NCBI RefSeq assembly: GCF_003675385.1 | Contig: NZ_RCWZ01000003.1 | Coordinates: 62,001-126,000 of the forward strand | Length of the DNA stretch: 64,000 bases | DNA from: Mucilaginibacter kameinonensis | GTDB taxonomy: Bacteria > Bacteroidota > Bacteroidia > Sphingobacteriales > Sphingobacteriaceae | Direction of reading: 5' to 3' | Shown here: in pieces, positions 42,669 through 52,124 of the stretch | How the letters are laid out: every line of letters begins with the position of its first letter | Position numbering within the stretch: position 1 is the first letter of the stretch | The notes under the pieces: model-generated | Seen by the model: the letters and a program-made list of their open reading frames with translations, nothing else | What the model was told of the DNA's origin: nothing | The model's database searches: none | Translations under genes and position numbers: made by a program

Positions 42669-42704
42669 AAACAAATTAGACAAACAAATAATTAAATATT
42701 TCCC

Positions 42705-43496
42705 TTACTTAAAATACTTCTGCACCACCTGCAGCAACTCCCCTGTTATCTTACCATTAGTAGCTAATAACTCCCGGGTATCCAATACTTCCGAGCCGCC
42801 TTTAAAGTTTACCACTTCGCCTCCTGCTTGCTTTACAATTACAATACCTGCGGCCACATCCCAGGCGTTGAGGTTATACTCGTAAAAAGCATCAAAACGA
42901 CCACAAGCTGTATAAGCCAGGTCGACAGCAGCCGAACCCAAGCGGCGCAAACCATGACTCGTACGCATCAGCTCGGTAAATAATTCGATATAGGCAGCTT
43001 GTTTGGTAAAATCATAATATGGAAACCCGGTTGCCAATAAGCTTGTGCCTACCGTGTTGTTTTTGCTTACGCTGATCTCTTTACCGTTCAGGTATGCGGG
43101 CGCATCCTTCCAGGCATAAAAACATTCATCAAGATTTATTTCATAAACCACGCCTGCAATCAGCTCGTCGTACTCTTTTAAAGCGATACTTACCGAAAAA
43201 GCAGGTACACCGTGAATGAAATTGGTAGTGCCATCCAGCGGGTCGATGATCCAATTGTAGCGCTCGCCTATTTTAGTGGTTGTTTTTTCTTCAGTAATAA
43301 AACCGGCTTCAGGCAAAATTTTGCTCAGGCCTTTTACAATGGTTTCTTCGGCGGTTTTATCAACGTATGATACCATATCGTTGAGCCCTTTATACTCTAT
43401 CCTATCAGGATCAAAAGCCTTACGCTCCTGCCTAATAAAATCACCTGCTTGTTTTGAAACTTCAATTACCTGGTTTAGGATGTTGGCTGTTTGCAT
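42705..43496 (-). CDS. Inositol-monophosphatase-family phosphatase
   Basis: A 263-aa Mg-dependent phosphatase. The metal motifs are EEKTTTK-type Glu near residue 70, WIIDPLDGTTNFIHGVPAF (DPxDGTxNF) and NAWDVAAGIVIVKQAGGEV (WDxAAG). Substrates of family members include myo-inositol phosphates, 3'-phosphoadenosine 5'-phosphate and others. The start overlaps the end of the GtrA gene by 35 nt, so the genes are cotranscribed and the IMPase is translationally coupled. It is last in an MtaB-Lgt-GtrA-IMPase run. Confidence 0.9.
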   Translation of the reverse strand: MQTANILNQVIEVSKQAGDFIRQERKAFDPDRIEYKGLNDMVSYVDKTAEETIVKGLSKILPEAGFITEEKTTTKIGERYNWIIDPLDGTTNFIHGVPAFSVSIALKEYDELIAGVVYEINLDECFYAWKDAPAYLNGKEISVSKNNTVGTSLLATGFPYYDFTKQAAYIELFTELMRTSHGLRRLGSAAVDLAYTACGRFDAFYEYNLNAWDVAAGIVIVKQAGGEVVNFKGGSEVLDTRELLATNGKITGELLQVVQKYFK

Positions 43497-43950
43497 GGTT
43501 ACGTTTTAATGATAGGCTAAATGAAAAAACTTTGTGGATAAAAAAGCTTGCAAAGAACAGGCTCAATGCCGCCGAGATCCTTGCTACCGTTGGATTAAAA
43601 CTGCAAGCCTGGATCAATATTTTCACAACGGATAAATTGGCGAAGAAGCCGATAAAGGCTACCGTCACAAAACGAAAGAACTGCTTGCGTGGTGCCGATT
43701 TCGACTCGTTAAATACCATATATCGGGTGATTAAAAAATTAACCACAACGCCCATAAAAAACGATAATGCCAGCGAAACAGTATAGTTACGAACAGTAAG
43801 CCCAAAAATGTGGTAAGTATGCTGTGTAAGCAGATTATGGTAAAAAAGGTAAAATGCACAAACATCTACCAAAAAACCGGCCCCGGCCGAAAGCACAAAT
43901 CTGAATACCTGGTTATTAATTAATTTGCCTTTTGATTTGTTATCAGCCAT
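43462..43950 (-). CDS. GtrA-family membrane protein
   Basis: A 162-aa protein with four membrane helices: [60 protein letters not shown], and [20 protein letters not shown]. The GtrA signature ([13 protein letters not shown], and [10 protein letters not shown]) is present. GtrA proteins flip undecaprenyl-linked sugars for surface glycan building or act as small transporters. Its start overlaps the Lgt stop by 8 nt and its end overlaps IMPase by 35 nt. Confidence 0.88.
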   Translation of the reverse strand: MADNKSKGKLINNQVFRFVLSAGAGFLVDVCAFYLFYHNLLTQHTYHIFGLTVRNYTVSLALSFFMGVVVNFLITRYMVFNESKSAPRKQFFRFVTVAFIGFFANLSVVKILIQACSFNPTVARISAALSLFFASFFIHKVFSFSLSLKRNHANSQHPKPGN

Positions 43951-45112
43951 TTGTAGTGCCCAGTGCTTTCTTTTCTTTGTTTAGTCCGGTAATGATTAAT
44001 GCCGCGCCGCCCAAAACCATGATCACCGAGATCATTTCGGCCTGGGTAAATGGAACACCGGCAACAACATATTTAGTATTAACCCTGATGAGCTCAATAA
44101 CGAAACGCTCAACGCCAGCTAATATCATGTATACACCAAACAAAACGCCCGGAGCTTTAAAATTGTGCCTTATTTTCCATAATACAAAGAACAGTAATAA
44201 ACAAATTACAGATTCGTAAAATGAGGTTGGATAAACCGGGTATTGCAGCTCATGACAAAACTTACCCATGCAGTTCACCATCTGCACACCTTCATCATTT
44301 ACGTTATGCGGAAACTTAAAGCTCCACATCCAATTGGGCGCCCAGCTTAACCACTGAGGCTTTGGTGCGAGATTAACTATGCCCCAGTCGCCGTCGCCAC
44401 TCATCTGGCAGCCTATACGACCTAAAGCGTAAGCCAGCATCATACCCGGACCGCCAATATCAAGCATATCTAATGGTTTAATGCCGTGTTTGTTAGCAAT
44501 ATAAAGCACGGCCGCTCCACCACATATCAGGCCACCATAAAAGGTTAAACCACTAAAACCGACCAGCATACCAACCGGGTCTTTCATAAAATCGCCCCAG
44601 TTTTCCAATGCATTAAACAACTTGGCGCCGGCAAAGCCAAACACCGCAGCCCAAAGCAATATACTGCCTAATAATTCATGAGGATGTACATCAATATCTT
44701 TAGTTACCGGTTTGTCAAGCTTTTGCTTGTTAGCTTCGTGCCATGCCCAATAAGCAAAAGCTGCGGCTCCGAGTATGCCACCAATCCAGTTACCTCTTAG
44801 GGATAGTAAAAATTCTTGCGGCGTATCTAACAGCATTTGGTAGTTTAGCGCACAATCAACAATTTTATAACCCAATAAAAAGCCAAAAATACCATTGCTT
44901 ATCAACTCGCTACTTGAAGCCGGCAAACCTACAGTTACCCTCTTTTTAAAGGTATGAATAACGCCTAATGCTTCTTTCCGTTTAAACTCCTGGCCAAAAG
45001 CCCAGTAACCGCCAACAAAAGCTATCGCTACAAAAAAGCCAAAAGTTTGTATGGGCAAAGGAAGATTAAAGCCAAAAAGATATTTTAATAACGATGTAAG
45101 CGTAGGAAACAT
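43943..45112 (-). CDS. lgt: Prolipoprotein diacylglyceryl transferase
   Basis: A 389-aa membrane enzyme, longer than the E. coli protein (291 aa) owing to an extra stretch near residues 30-170 with a charged loop ([20 protein letters not shown]). The Lgt core is seen in [37 protein letters not shown] (the catalytic Gly-Arg-Ile-Gly-Cys motif) and the C-terminal [15 protein letters not shown]. It moves diacylglycerol from phosphatidylglycerol to the lipobox Cys of lipoproteins such as the MFP adaptor encoded here. It is needed for growth in most diderms. Confidence 0.92.
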   Translation of the reverse strand: MFPTLTSLLKYLFGFNLPLPIQTFGFFVAIAFVGGYWAFGQEFKRKEALGVIHTFKKRVTVGLPASSSELISNGIFGFLLGYKIVDCALNYQMLLDTPQEFLLSLRGNWIGGILGAAAFAYWAWHEANKQKLDKPVTKDIDVHPHELLGSILLWAAVFGFAGAKLFNALENWGDFMKDPVGMLVGFSGLTFYGGLICGGAAVLYIANKHGIKPLDMLDIGGPGMMLAYALGRIGCQMSGDGDWGIVNLAPKPQWLSWAPNWMWSFKFPHNVNDEGVQMVNCMGKFCHELQYPVYPTSFYESVICLLLFFVLWKIRHNFKAPGVLFGVYMILAGVERFVIELIRVNTKYVVAGVPFTQAEMISVIMVLGGAALIITGLNKEKKALGTTNG

Positions 45113-45140
45113 AGGTTATATTTTAAGGCGAATATAGAAT

Positions 45141-46460
45141 TTAATGAACTAATATTTCTTCGCCTTCTGTTATTTCAACATCACCATCAGGTGAAATATT
45201 TGTTAGATGTACTGTCTTCAATTCATTAACCAGCACAGGATCATACTTGGTGCGTACCTTTACATAATTACGGGTAAAACCATGCATAAAGCCATCCTTA
45301 ATATCGCCCTCAAACAAAACCTCCTGATTTTCACCCAATTGACTTTCGTAAAAAGCACGGCGTTTTTTATCAGACAGGATGTGCAGCATTTTACTCCGTT
45401 CTCCGCGTGCTGAACCTGGAACAGCGCCAGTCATCTGGGCAGCCAAAGTATTTTCCCTCTCCGAGTAGGTAAATACGTGCAGGTATGATATATTAAGTTC
45501 GTTCAGGAAATTATAGGTATCCATAAAGTCTTCTCTTGTTTCGCCAGGGAAGCCGACAATAACATCCACACCAATGCAACAATCGGGCATCAGTTCTTTT
45601 ATTTTGGCAACACGGTTAACATAAAGGTCGCGTTTATAACGGCGGCGCATCAGTCCCAGGATCTTATCAGAGCCTGACTGTAGCGGGATATGGAAATGCG
45701 GTACAAAGCGTTTTGAAGCGGCAACAAAGGCAATGATCTCGTCGGTAAGCAAGTTAGGCTCAATAGATGAGATCCTGAAACGGTCGATACCTTCTACCTC
45801 ATCAAGCGCTTTCACAAGGTCAAAAAACTTATCCTCGCGCTGTCCGTTACGGATACCGAAATCGCCCAGGTTTACACCGGTAAGTACAATTTCTTTTACT
45901 CCCGATTCGGCAATTTGTCGGGCTTGCGTAACAACGTTTTCAATGGTATCGCTCCTGCTTGCGCCACGCGCCAGCGGAATGGTACAAAATGTACAAGAAT
46001 AATCGCAGCCGTCCTGCACTTTCAGGAAAGTACGGGTGCGGTCGCCAAAAGAATATGCCGGTACAAACTCATTTGCCTCTGATACAGGCTGATTAAGCAC
46101 CAATGCTTTTGGCCTTTTAGTTAGATCTGTAATATGATCAACTATCTGAAATTTTTCGGCAGCTCCAAGCACCATGTCAACACCCGGAATTTCGGCTATT
46201 TCTTGTGGTTTTAGCTGCGCATAACAACCTACTATAGTTACATAGGCGTTAGGCGAAATTTTGAGCGCTTCCTTAACAATCTTCTTACACTTTTTATCGG
46301 CATTATCAGTTACCGAGCAGGTATTGATTACAAAAACATCCGGTGTTTCGGTAAAATTTACCGTATCATAACCGGCCTGGTTAAACAGTCGACCAATAGA
46401 TGAGGTCTCTGAATAATTCAGCTTGCAGCCTAAAGTGTAAAAAGCGACTTTCTTGTTCAT
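45141..46460 (-). CDS. mtaB: tRNA t6A37 methylthiotransferase MtaB
   Basis: A 439-aa radical-SAM enzyme that adds a methylthio group to t6A at tRNA position 37. I start it at the ATG at 46460 (MNKKVAFYTLGCKLNYSETS); an in-frame start four codons upstream is possible. The N-terminal UPF0004 domain holds cluster cysteines (TLGCKLNYSE, INTCSVTDNADKKC, VGCYAQLKP). The radical-SAM core has VQDGCDYSCTFCTIPLARGA (CxxxCxxC). A C-terminal TRAM-like region follows (GDIKDGFMHGFTRNYVKV). It lies 28 nt before lgt. Confidence 0.93.
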   Translation of the reverse strand: MNKKVAFYTLGCKLNYSETSSIGRLFNQAGYDTVNFTETPDVFVINTCSVTDNADKKCKKIVKEALKISPNAYVTIVGCYAQLKPQEIAEIPGVDMVLGAAEKFQIVDHITDLTKRPKALVLNQPVSEANEFVPAYSFGDRTRTFLKVQDGCDYSCTFCTIPLARGASRSDTIENVVTQARQIAESGVKEIVLTGVNLGDFGIRNGQREDKFFDLVKALDEVEGIDRFRISSIEPNLLTDEIIAFVAASKRFVPHFHIPLQSGSDKILGLMRRRYKRDLYVNRVAKIKELMPDCCIGVDVIVGFPGETREDFMDTYNFLNELNISYLHVFTYSERENTLAAQMTGAVPGSARGERSKMLHILSDKKRRAFYESQLGENQEVLFEGDIKDGFMHGFTRNYVKVRTKYDPVLVNELKTVHLTNISPDGDVEITEGEEILVH

Positions 46461-46569
46461 TTCAAACGGCAAAGATACAGTTTTTTATAAAATGTTGGTT
46501 CGAAGCATTTTTCATATCAGCGTAAAAGAATAAATGTTAAAACCAGACGGAGGTAATAAAAACGCTTTT

Positions 46570-46735
46570 TAAACGAATAGTTGATACGGGGCTCCGATGG
46601 AGCCGATTCGTGATAGATTGTCATGCTATAAACACGATACTCCTAACGGAGTCATATAATACCCCAGAGAGGGTAACGTGTTTATAGCAGATTCGAGTCA
46701 ATTTTAAGGCTCCATTAGGTGCCTCGTATTTTAAA
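46570..46735. repeat. Cluster of nested palindromes, probable dispersed intergenic repeat
   Basis: Parts: GGCTCCGATGGAGCC at 46590-46604; a 12-bp perfect inverted repeat GCTATAAACACG (46625-46636) and CGTGTTTATAGC (46677-46688); inside it ACTCCTAACGGAGT at 46639-46652 and ACCCCAGAGAGGGT at 46661-46674; then GGCTCCATTAGGTGCC near 46708. The rest of the 46461-46828 gap holds no gene. The structure is like a mobile palindromic repeat unit. Confidence 0.55.
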
Positions 46736-46828
46736 AGCGATTCCCTGTATAACAATTTGATAATTTCATTTATCAGCATCATTTCTGTATTTTCAAACCG
46801 ATTTTACATATTCTAAACCTTATCAACC

Positions 46829-47437
46829 ATGATCATATACGGTATCAAAGCCAAACTGCTAAAATCTGAAATAACCAGCGACACCTGCCCTAACTGCAAT
46901 ACGGCCAATAGCATCCAGATGAATGTATTTCAACGCTGGGCGCATATTTTCTGGATCCCGTTTTTCCCGATAGGTAAAACAGGTGTTTCACAGTGCCTTA
47001 ATTGCAAGCAGGTTTTAAAGCTGAAGGAAATGCCGGCCTCGCTCAAATTAAGCTATGACAATTTGAAAGTACAGACCAAAATACCGGTATGGACATTTGC
47101 AGGGTGCTTTTTGATAGTTATTGGTTCGATATTTTTTTACATAAGCGAAAAGCAGAAATCCAAAAAAGTAAACCAATGGGTTTTATCACCGCAGAAGAAC
47201 GATGTTTTTCATATCAAACTCAAGAATGATCACTATACCCTGTACAAAGTGAATAAGGTTTCAGGCGATTCGGTTTACCTGGCCTTGAATAAATACGAGG
47301 TTGACCGCGAAGACGGCCTTGATGATATCGCCGCAAAAGGTGATACTGCTTATGATAGCGCGCAGGAAGGCATTGCAAAACCATTCCTTGTAGAAATGGC
47401 GAAAGAAGGGACTATTCTGGATATTGAACGGAAGTAA
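46829..47437 (+). CDS. Zinc-ribbon membrane protein of unknown function
   Basis: A 202-aa protein. A zinc-ribbon-like head (residues about 18-65) has two CxxC pairs: DTCPNCNTANSIQ and SQCLNCKQVLKLK, split by WAHIFWIPFFPIGKTG. One membrane helix follows at about residues 88-108 (VWTFAGCFLIVIGSIFFYIS), then a soluble C-terminal part. It ends 4 nt before the start of the DoxX-like gene, so the two belong to one operon. The function is unknown; the ribbon suggests a metal or nucleic-acid or partner-binding role on the cytoplasmic side. Confidence 0.75.
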   Translation: MIIYGIKAKLLKSEITSDTCPNCNTANSIQMNVFQRWAHIFWIPFFPIGKTGVSQCLNCKQVLKLKEMPASLKLSYDNLKVQTKIPVWTFAGCFLIVIGSIFFYISEKQKSKKVNQWVLSPQKNDVFHIKLKNDHYTLYKVNKVSGDSVYLALNKYEVDREDGLDDIAAKGDTAYDSAQEGIAKPFLVEMAKEGTILDIERK

Positions 47438-47441
47438 GCTT

Positions 47442-48548
47442 ATGACTCCCACACCACGCTCCTATTGGTTCGCTAAATTCTTCGAATGCCTGTATATATT
47501 CATAGCAATTTATGATTGCTTAATGACGTTGTTGGGCTCTTTCTTTTACAAACTGTTTAATTCTTTTGGTGATGTTTCCTTTGCGAGGCTTTTCACCTGG
47601 ATTATTGCTGGTATGTTCATCTTTTCATTGGTTTATTCTATCTATTGGCATCAAAAAAGCAAAAAGGAAGAATTTAACTCAGGAGTAATACACGCGTTTT
47701 TGCGTGGCGTTATGAGATACTTCCTTGCATACCAAGTGTCGGCTTATGGTTTTGCCAAGATCTTAAAAACACAGTTCGGGCATGTTTACATGAGAGATAA
47801 TACCCCTATAGGCGAGCTAAGCGGCTTCGATCTCACCTGGAATTATTTTGGCCACTCCTACAGTTTCGCGGTTATACTGGGTTTGCTTCAGATTGGCGGT
47901 GGCGTTATGCTTTTATTCAGGCGTACTACCTTATTAGGCACCTGTATATTATTACCGGTAATGTTAAACATTGTATTGATCAATGTATTTTATGATATAG
48001 CCACAGGGGCATTCATAAACTCAATCATTATAACTACCGGCCTGTTATACCTTTTACTACTACGATGGCCGGATATTAAACCTGTTTTATTTAAAGAAGT
48101 GGTAATACCGCCCTTAAGGCTAAGTTTTGCAAAACCAGTTTTAAAACTTTTAGTAATCGGCCTTGCTTTTTATAGCATTTACCGCTATGTGATGGCTGTA
48201 CCGTCATCAACCTTTACGGGAAAATGGAAAATCAAGGAATTCAAACGAAATGGCAAAACTGTCGGTGAAAACGATTGGATGAATGGTGCGCAAAACTGGT
48301 GCTATATATACATTGAAGATGACGGCAGAATATCATTTTGTGCAAATCCTTACGTGTTTGAGGCTAACCGGGCATGGTTTGGCCGTTATAATTATAATGC
48401 TAACCAAAAAACATTCAATGTACATTTCGACGGCGGCACAAACAATGATACCACAAAGGTAAAGATCAGCAACTACAACGGAAAGCAAATGCAATGGGAT
48501 ACCAAAGTGTATGATGATACCCTAAAGTTGAAACTGGTTAAAGAATAG
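47442..48548 (+). CDS. Multi-pass DoxX-like membrane protein with lipocalin-like tail
   Basis: A 368-aa protein starting at the ATG at 47442 (MTPTPRSYWFAKFFECLYIF). An in-frame TTG at 47424 is less likely because it overlaps the previous gene. Up to seven helices extend through residue about 260; the stretch QVSAYGFAKILKTQFG and the Gly-rich GLLQIGGGVMLLFRRTTLLG fit DoxX-type packing. After YRYVMAVPSSTFTGKWKIKE comes a soluble beta-rich tail of about 110 residues that resembles a lipocalin-like domain (FTGKWKIKEFKRNGKTV, MQWDTKVYDDTLKLKLVKE). It follows the zinc-ribbon gene by 4 nt. No function can be assigned. Confidence 0.75.
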   Translation: MTPTPRSYWFAKFFECLYIFIAIYDCLMTLLGSFFYKLFNSFGDVSFARLFTWIIAGMFIFSLVYSIYWHQKSKKEEFNSGVIHAFLRGVMRYFLAYQVSAYGFAKILKTQFGHVYMRDNTPIGELSGFDLTWNYFGHSYSFAVILGLLQIGGGVMLLFRRTTLLGTCILLPVMLNIVLINVFYDIATGAFINSIIITTGLLYLLLLRWPDIKPVLFKEVVIPPLRLSFAKPVLKLLVIGLAFYSIYRYVMAVPSSTFTGKWKIKEFKRNGKTVGENDWMNGAQNWCYIYIEDDGRISFCANPYVFEANRAWFGRYNYNANQKTFNVHFDGGTNNDTTKVKISNYNGKQMQWDTKVYDDTLKLKLVKE

Positions 48549-48553
48549 CAGGA

Positions 48554-49282
48554 TTACACATTCCCCCAGCCCAGGGCCAAGACATCGGCAATGTGCATGG
48601 TTTGAATAGGGAGATTATTTTTATCGATATATCCCTGCATATGCATCAGGCATGATGTATCTGTCGAAATGATATACTCCGCGCCGGCATCAAGCGCGTT
48701 ATTTACCTTTTGCTGCGCCATGGCAGTTGAAATACCATCAAACTTAACTGCAAAAGTGCCGCCAAAGCCACAGCAGGTTTCACCATCTTTCAGGTCAAGT
48801 AATTCGAGGCCAAGCACTTTGGACAGCAACTGACGTGGCTCATCTTTGATCTTGCATTCGCGCAGACCGGCACAGCTATCATGATAAACAGCCTTGCCGT
48901 CAAGCTCGGCGCCGAAATAATCATACTCCAGGATATTTACCAAAAAATCAGATAGCTCGTAGATATTCCCTTGTATAGCCCGGCATTTGTTATGTACAGC
49001 AGTATTGGTAAACAGATCGTTATAGTAGTTTCTCACCATGCCGGTACAAGATGCCGAAGGTGATACTATAACGCTATCTTCTGAAAAATCACTTAAAAAT
49101 TTGCTGCCAACCTCTTTGGCATCATCCCAAAAACCGGCGTTAAAAGCCGGCTGACCGCAGCAGGTTTGCGCCGGATTATAACTAACCTTGCAACCTGCTT
49201 TCTCCAGCAGTTTTACAGTATTAAAAGCTGTTTCGGGAAACAACTGATCTATAAAACACGGTATGAACAACTCAACCTTCAT
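48554..49282 (-). CDS. LutA/YkgE-type heterodisulfide-reductase-domain Fe-S protein
   Basis: A 242-aa protein from the ATG at 49282 (MKVELFIPCFIDQLFPETAF); a GTG two codons upstream is less likely. Two CCG domains are seen: QTCCGQPAFNAGFWDDAKEV and ETCCGFGGTFAVKFDG, each with the CCG core, plus FIPCFIDQLFP. Family members bind a 4Fe-4S cluster and act in lactate oxidation (LutA in LutABC) or glycolate oxidation. No lutB or lutC genes are next to it here; the neighbours are unrelated. It may work with partners encoded elsewhere. Confidence 0.87.
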   Translation of the reverse strand: MKVELFIPCFIDQLFPETAFNTVKLLEKAGCKVSYNPAQTCCGQPAFNAGFWDDAKEVGSKFLSDFSEDSVIVSPSASCTGMVRNYYNDLFTNTAVHNKCRAIQGNIYELSDFLVNILEYDYFGAELDGKAVYHDSCAGLRECKIKDEPRQLLSKVLGLELLDLKDGETCCGFGGTFAVKFDGISTAMAQQKVNNALDAGAEYIISTDTSCLMHMQGYIDKNNLPIQTMHIADVLALGWGNV

Positions 49283-49295
49283 CTGCACAAATTAG

Positions 49296-50618
49296 TTAAC
49301 GGGCGCTAAAATCCAAATTTTTATTGACGTTTCGTTCCGCCTTCAGTAAAGAAAACAATAAAATTAAGCCGACAATGAAAAATACGCCCAATACCAGGAC
49401 CGAATTTCGCGGACTTCCGGTTATTTCTTCAAAAAAACCAAAGCTAAACACGCCGCCTACGATAGCCAGTTTTTCGGTAACATCATAAAAGCTGAAAAAA
49501 GACGCCGTATCCGGGATATTTTCGGGCAGATATTTTGAATACGTTGAGCGCGACATAGACTGGATACCTCCCATCACTAAACCTACCACAACAGCTATTA
49601 TGTAGAATTGTGTTTGCGTATAAGTGAAATATGCAGCCACGCAAACCCCAATCCACAGGATCACTACGCCAATTAATACCCTTACATTACCATATTTACC
49701 CGACAGGCGAGACATCAGCGTTGCACCAAAAATAGCAACCAATTGAATAATCAAAATTATCGTGATCAACTGCGGGGTTTCCATTTTCAATTCTTTGGCA
49801 GCAAAACCGGTAGCTACCAACATAATGGTTTGTACCCCCATCGAATAAAAAAAGAACGACGGTAAAAACCTCTTTAACAGCGGCATTTCCTTAACCTTTT
49901 TCCATACATGTCCTAACTCAATAAAGCCCCCCTTTATAATGTTATGGCTATGGCTTACCGCGTTGGGGCTACCTTTAGGCAATACGCTGAACGGGATCAT
50001 GGCAAAACCTATCCACCATAAACCTACCAACAAAAACGACAGGCGTGGCGCAAAGGTTTTGTCAACAATACCAAACCACTCGCCTTTGAGCACAAACAAA
50101 AAGCAGATAAGCTGCAGCAGTACGCTGCCTATGTAGCCATAGGTAAAACCTTTGGCGCTTACGTTATCCTGCATATCAACCGTAGCAATTTCGGGCAGGT
50201 ATGAATTGTAAAACACAAAACCGCCACTGTAACCTATAGCCGCCAGCGCAAAACAGATGATCCCCATCTCCAGGTGATCTTTGTCAAAATTGAACAACGC
50301 ACAGCATGCCGCCGAACCAAGAAGCGTAAAAAACAGCATGAAGATCTTTTTATTGCCTTTATAATCGGCTATGGACGATAATATGGGCAACAGCAATACC
50401 ATCACCAGGTAAGCAGCCGATAAAGCATAATCTGAAAGCGCGGTGTTTACAAAGCTTTTTCCGAAAAAATTAACCCTATCGCCATTAGCATGATTGGTTG
50501 TTATGGCAACATAATACGCCGGAAAAATAGTTGAAGTGATGACAAGGTTATAGGCAGAGTTGGCCCAATCAAAGAAAGCCCAAGCCCTTATGGTTTTTTT
50601 GTTGTTTTTGTTTTCCAT
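49296..50618 (-). CDS. UMF1-family MFS transporter (Atg22-like)
   Basis: A 440-aa protein with about 12 helices. The start is the ATG at 50618 (MENKNNKKTIRAWAFFDWAN); an in-frame start seven codons upstream is possible. The WAFFDWANSAYNLVITSTIF N-terminus and the late MSRSTYSKYLPENIPDTAS motif are signatures of the UMF1/Atg22-like group. The substrate is unknown; fungal Atg22 exports amino acids. It is a close paralogue of the gene at 52.1 kb, which has the same two signatures. Confidence 0.87.
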   Translation of the reverse strand: MENKNNKKTIRAWAFFDWANSAYNLVITSTIFPAYYVAITTNHANGDRVNFFGKSFVNTALSDYALSAAYLVMVLLLPILSSIADYKGNKKIFMLFFTLLGSAACCALFNFDKDHLEMGIICFALAAIGYSGGFVFYNSYLPEIATVDMQDNVSAKGFTYGYIGSVLLQLICFLFVLKGEWFGIVDKTFAPRLSFLLVGLWWIGFAMIPFSVLPKGSPNAVSHSHNIIKGGFIELGHVWKKVKEMPLLKRFLPSFFFYSMGVQTIMLVATGFAAKELKMETPQLITIILIIQLVAIFGATLMSRLSGKYGNVRVLIGVVILWIGVCVAAYFTYTQTQFYIIAVVVGLVMGGIQSMSRSTYSKYLPENIPDTASFFSFYDVTEKLAIVGGVFSFGFFEEITGSPRNSVLVLGVFFIVGLILLFSLLKAERNVNKNLDFSAR

Positions 50619-50675
50619 TTGCTCACTAAATGTATGCAAATTTTACAAACTGCAAAAAACTGACTGTGGTCTCAA

Positions 50676-51008
50676 TCAATGTCCGCGTGGCGCGTAAACA
50701 ATGATACAAGCACCGATCAAGGCAACCAGGGCGCCGATAATATCATATCTATCGGGTTTAAAACCATCAACCTTCCAGGCCCAGATTAATGCCATCACAA
50801 TAAAAATACCACCATACGCCGCGTACACGCGCCCGAAATTAGCGGTTTGCCAGGTGGCAACAATTCCATAAAGCGCCAGGATAACACCACCCAATATTCC
50901 AAACCAAACCGGCTTACCTTCTTTTAACCAAAGCCAAACCAGGTAGCCTCCGCCTATTTCAAATAAACCGGCCAATAAAAACAAAGCAAAAGAGCGAAGG
51001 ATTGCCAT
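50676..51008 (-). CDS. YnfA/UPF0060 family small membrane protein
   Basis: A 110-aa protein with four helices, fitting the UPF0060 pattern (LFLLAGLFEIGGGYLVWLWL, GRVYAAYGGIFIVMALIWAW, GALVALIGACIIVYAPRG). The family resembles small multidrug resistance transporters, but transport is not shown. It lies between the two UMF1 transporters on the same strand. Confidence 0.9.
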   Translation of the reverse strand: MAILRSFALFLLAGLFEIGGGYLVWLWLKEGKPVWFGILGGVILALYGIVATWQTANFGRVYAAYGGIFIVMALIWAWKVDGFKPDRYDIIGALVALIGACIIVYAPRGH

Positions 51009-51082
51009 TATTAAAATTTAGAAGTGATAATGCAGCTAAAGATATAAAAACACAAGCATTAGCTTGAGACTATCATAAAAAA

Positions 51083-51104
51083 AGGCCTCCTGTGTGGGAG
51101 GCCT
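51083..51104 (-). terminator. Terminator of the DinB-family gene
   Basis: AGGCCTCC and GGAGGCCT form a perfect 8-bp stem with loop TGTGTG, A's on one side and TCTAATTATT on the other. It ends the minus-strand gene at 51128. Confidence 0.82.
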
Positions 51105-51127
51105 CTAATTATTCTTGTAAATCAAGC

Positions 51128-51652
51128 TTAGCTTCTGTCGTAAAACGCAGGCGGCTCAATTCCTAATGAGCGGAGATAGACATAAGCCTGGCCGCGGTGA
51201 TGAATTTCATTATCGATGATGTATTGAATAATGCTGTTTGCAACCCCTTCGTACTGACCAAAAGCCAATAGTGTTTCCTGAAAGCGTTCGGCAGGGATCT
51301 GCGCCCAGTAGGTTGTTATATCTTCGGTCGCGTTGTCCCACAACTTTAAAAGATCATTTTTAGAGTGAGCTTCAACTTTCCCGGTATGATGATCGAGGCC
51401 TGCTATTGGTGTCCAGTCGTTGGTTACCAATCCTTTTACGCCGGGGCTACTCATGCTGATGATCTCCTTTACCATTTCTGAAAAGGGGCGCATTCCTCCT
51501 ATCGAATAGTTAAAAAGCGCTTCCTGCGGAAAAGCTTCTATCAACCGACGGGTAACGCGACGCTGGCCAAGCCAGCTTTGTAAAAGTTGATCGGGTGTAT
51601 AAACAGATGCTACTGCAGTTTCTGTTGGCTGTTGAATTGCGTTGGTTTCCAT
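51128..51652 (-). CDS. DinB-family protein
   Basis: A 174-aa DinB-fold protein beginning at the ATG at 51652 (METNAIQQPTETAVASVYTP). The metal-type His residues are in GLDHHTGKVEAHSKND and IDNEIHHRGQAYVYLRSLGI. It is longer than the DinB gene at 27.5 kb and belongs to a different branch. The substrate is unknown; DinB proteins are often linked to thiol or stress metabolism. It has its own terminator. Confidence 0.83.
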   Translation of the reverse strand: METNAIQQPTETAVASVYTPDQLLQSWLGQRRVTRRLIEAFPQEALFNYSIGGMRPFSEMVKEIISMSSPGVKGLVTNDWTPIAGLDHHTGKVEAHSKNDLLKLWDNATEDITTYWAQIPAERFQETLLAFGQYEGVANSIIQYIIDNEIHHRGQAYVYLRSLGIEPPAFYDRS

Positions 51653-51735
51653 TGTATTGTGGTTTTGTTTTTGATTACAATACAAAGTAACCACAGGCCG
51701 GTGACAACCCTATGTCAGCAGGAAAAAAAGAAAAA

Positions 51736-52083
51736 TCAACTATTTGTATTTTGGATAAATTCAACCACCTGTTGCTGCTCATAGTGCGAAAGGGAACCTT
51801 CCGAATAATGCCATTTAGCGGTAGCATCGCCATCAAACATAATCTGCCCTAAATAATCCGGATTCTTTTTATCGTCAAGCAACGGCTTGCTTTCACCAAT
51901 TTCGGGAGCTATCTCCTGGATCTCAAAAAGGATTGCTTCACCATCGTTACCACCCTTGTAAAGCTTGTACAAGCCTGTGGCATTTAACTGGTGATCTGTT
52001 GATTGATGAAGCACCGGCTCGATAATAATATTCCTTTGTGTGCCGTTATCGTCGGTTACATTGTGATTAACTGTATGGATCAT
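51736..52083 (-). CDS. Unrecognised small acidic protein
   Basis: A 115-aa soluble protein (IHTVNHNVTDDNGTQRNIII, then ALFEIQEIAPEIGESKPLLD as ILFEIQEIAPEIGES). It is acidic, without signal peptide or helix. The sequence looks like a single beta-rich domain. It lies alone between the DinB gene and the second UMF1 gene. I do not recognise the family, and no function can be given. Confidence 0.6.
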   Translation of the reverse strand: MIHTVNHNVTDDNGTQRNIIIEPVLHQSTDHQLNATGLYKLYKGGNDGEAILFEIQEIAPEIGESKPLLDDKKNPDYLGQIMFDGDATAKWHYSEGSLSHYEQQQVVEFIQNTNS

Positions 52084-52124
52084 GGCTTACGTTTTTATAT
52101 AGTACAAGCCTGCCGCCAAATTGT

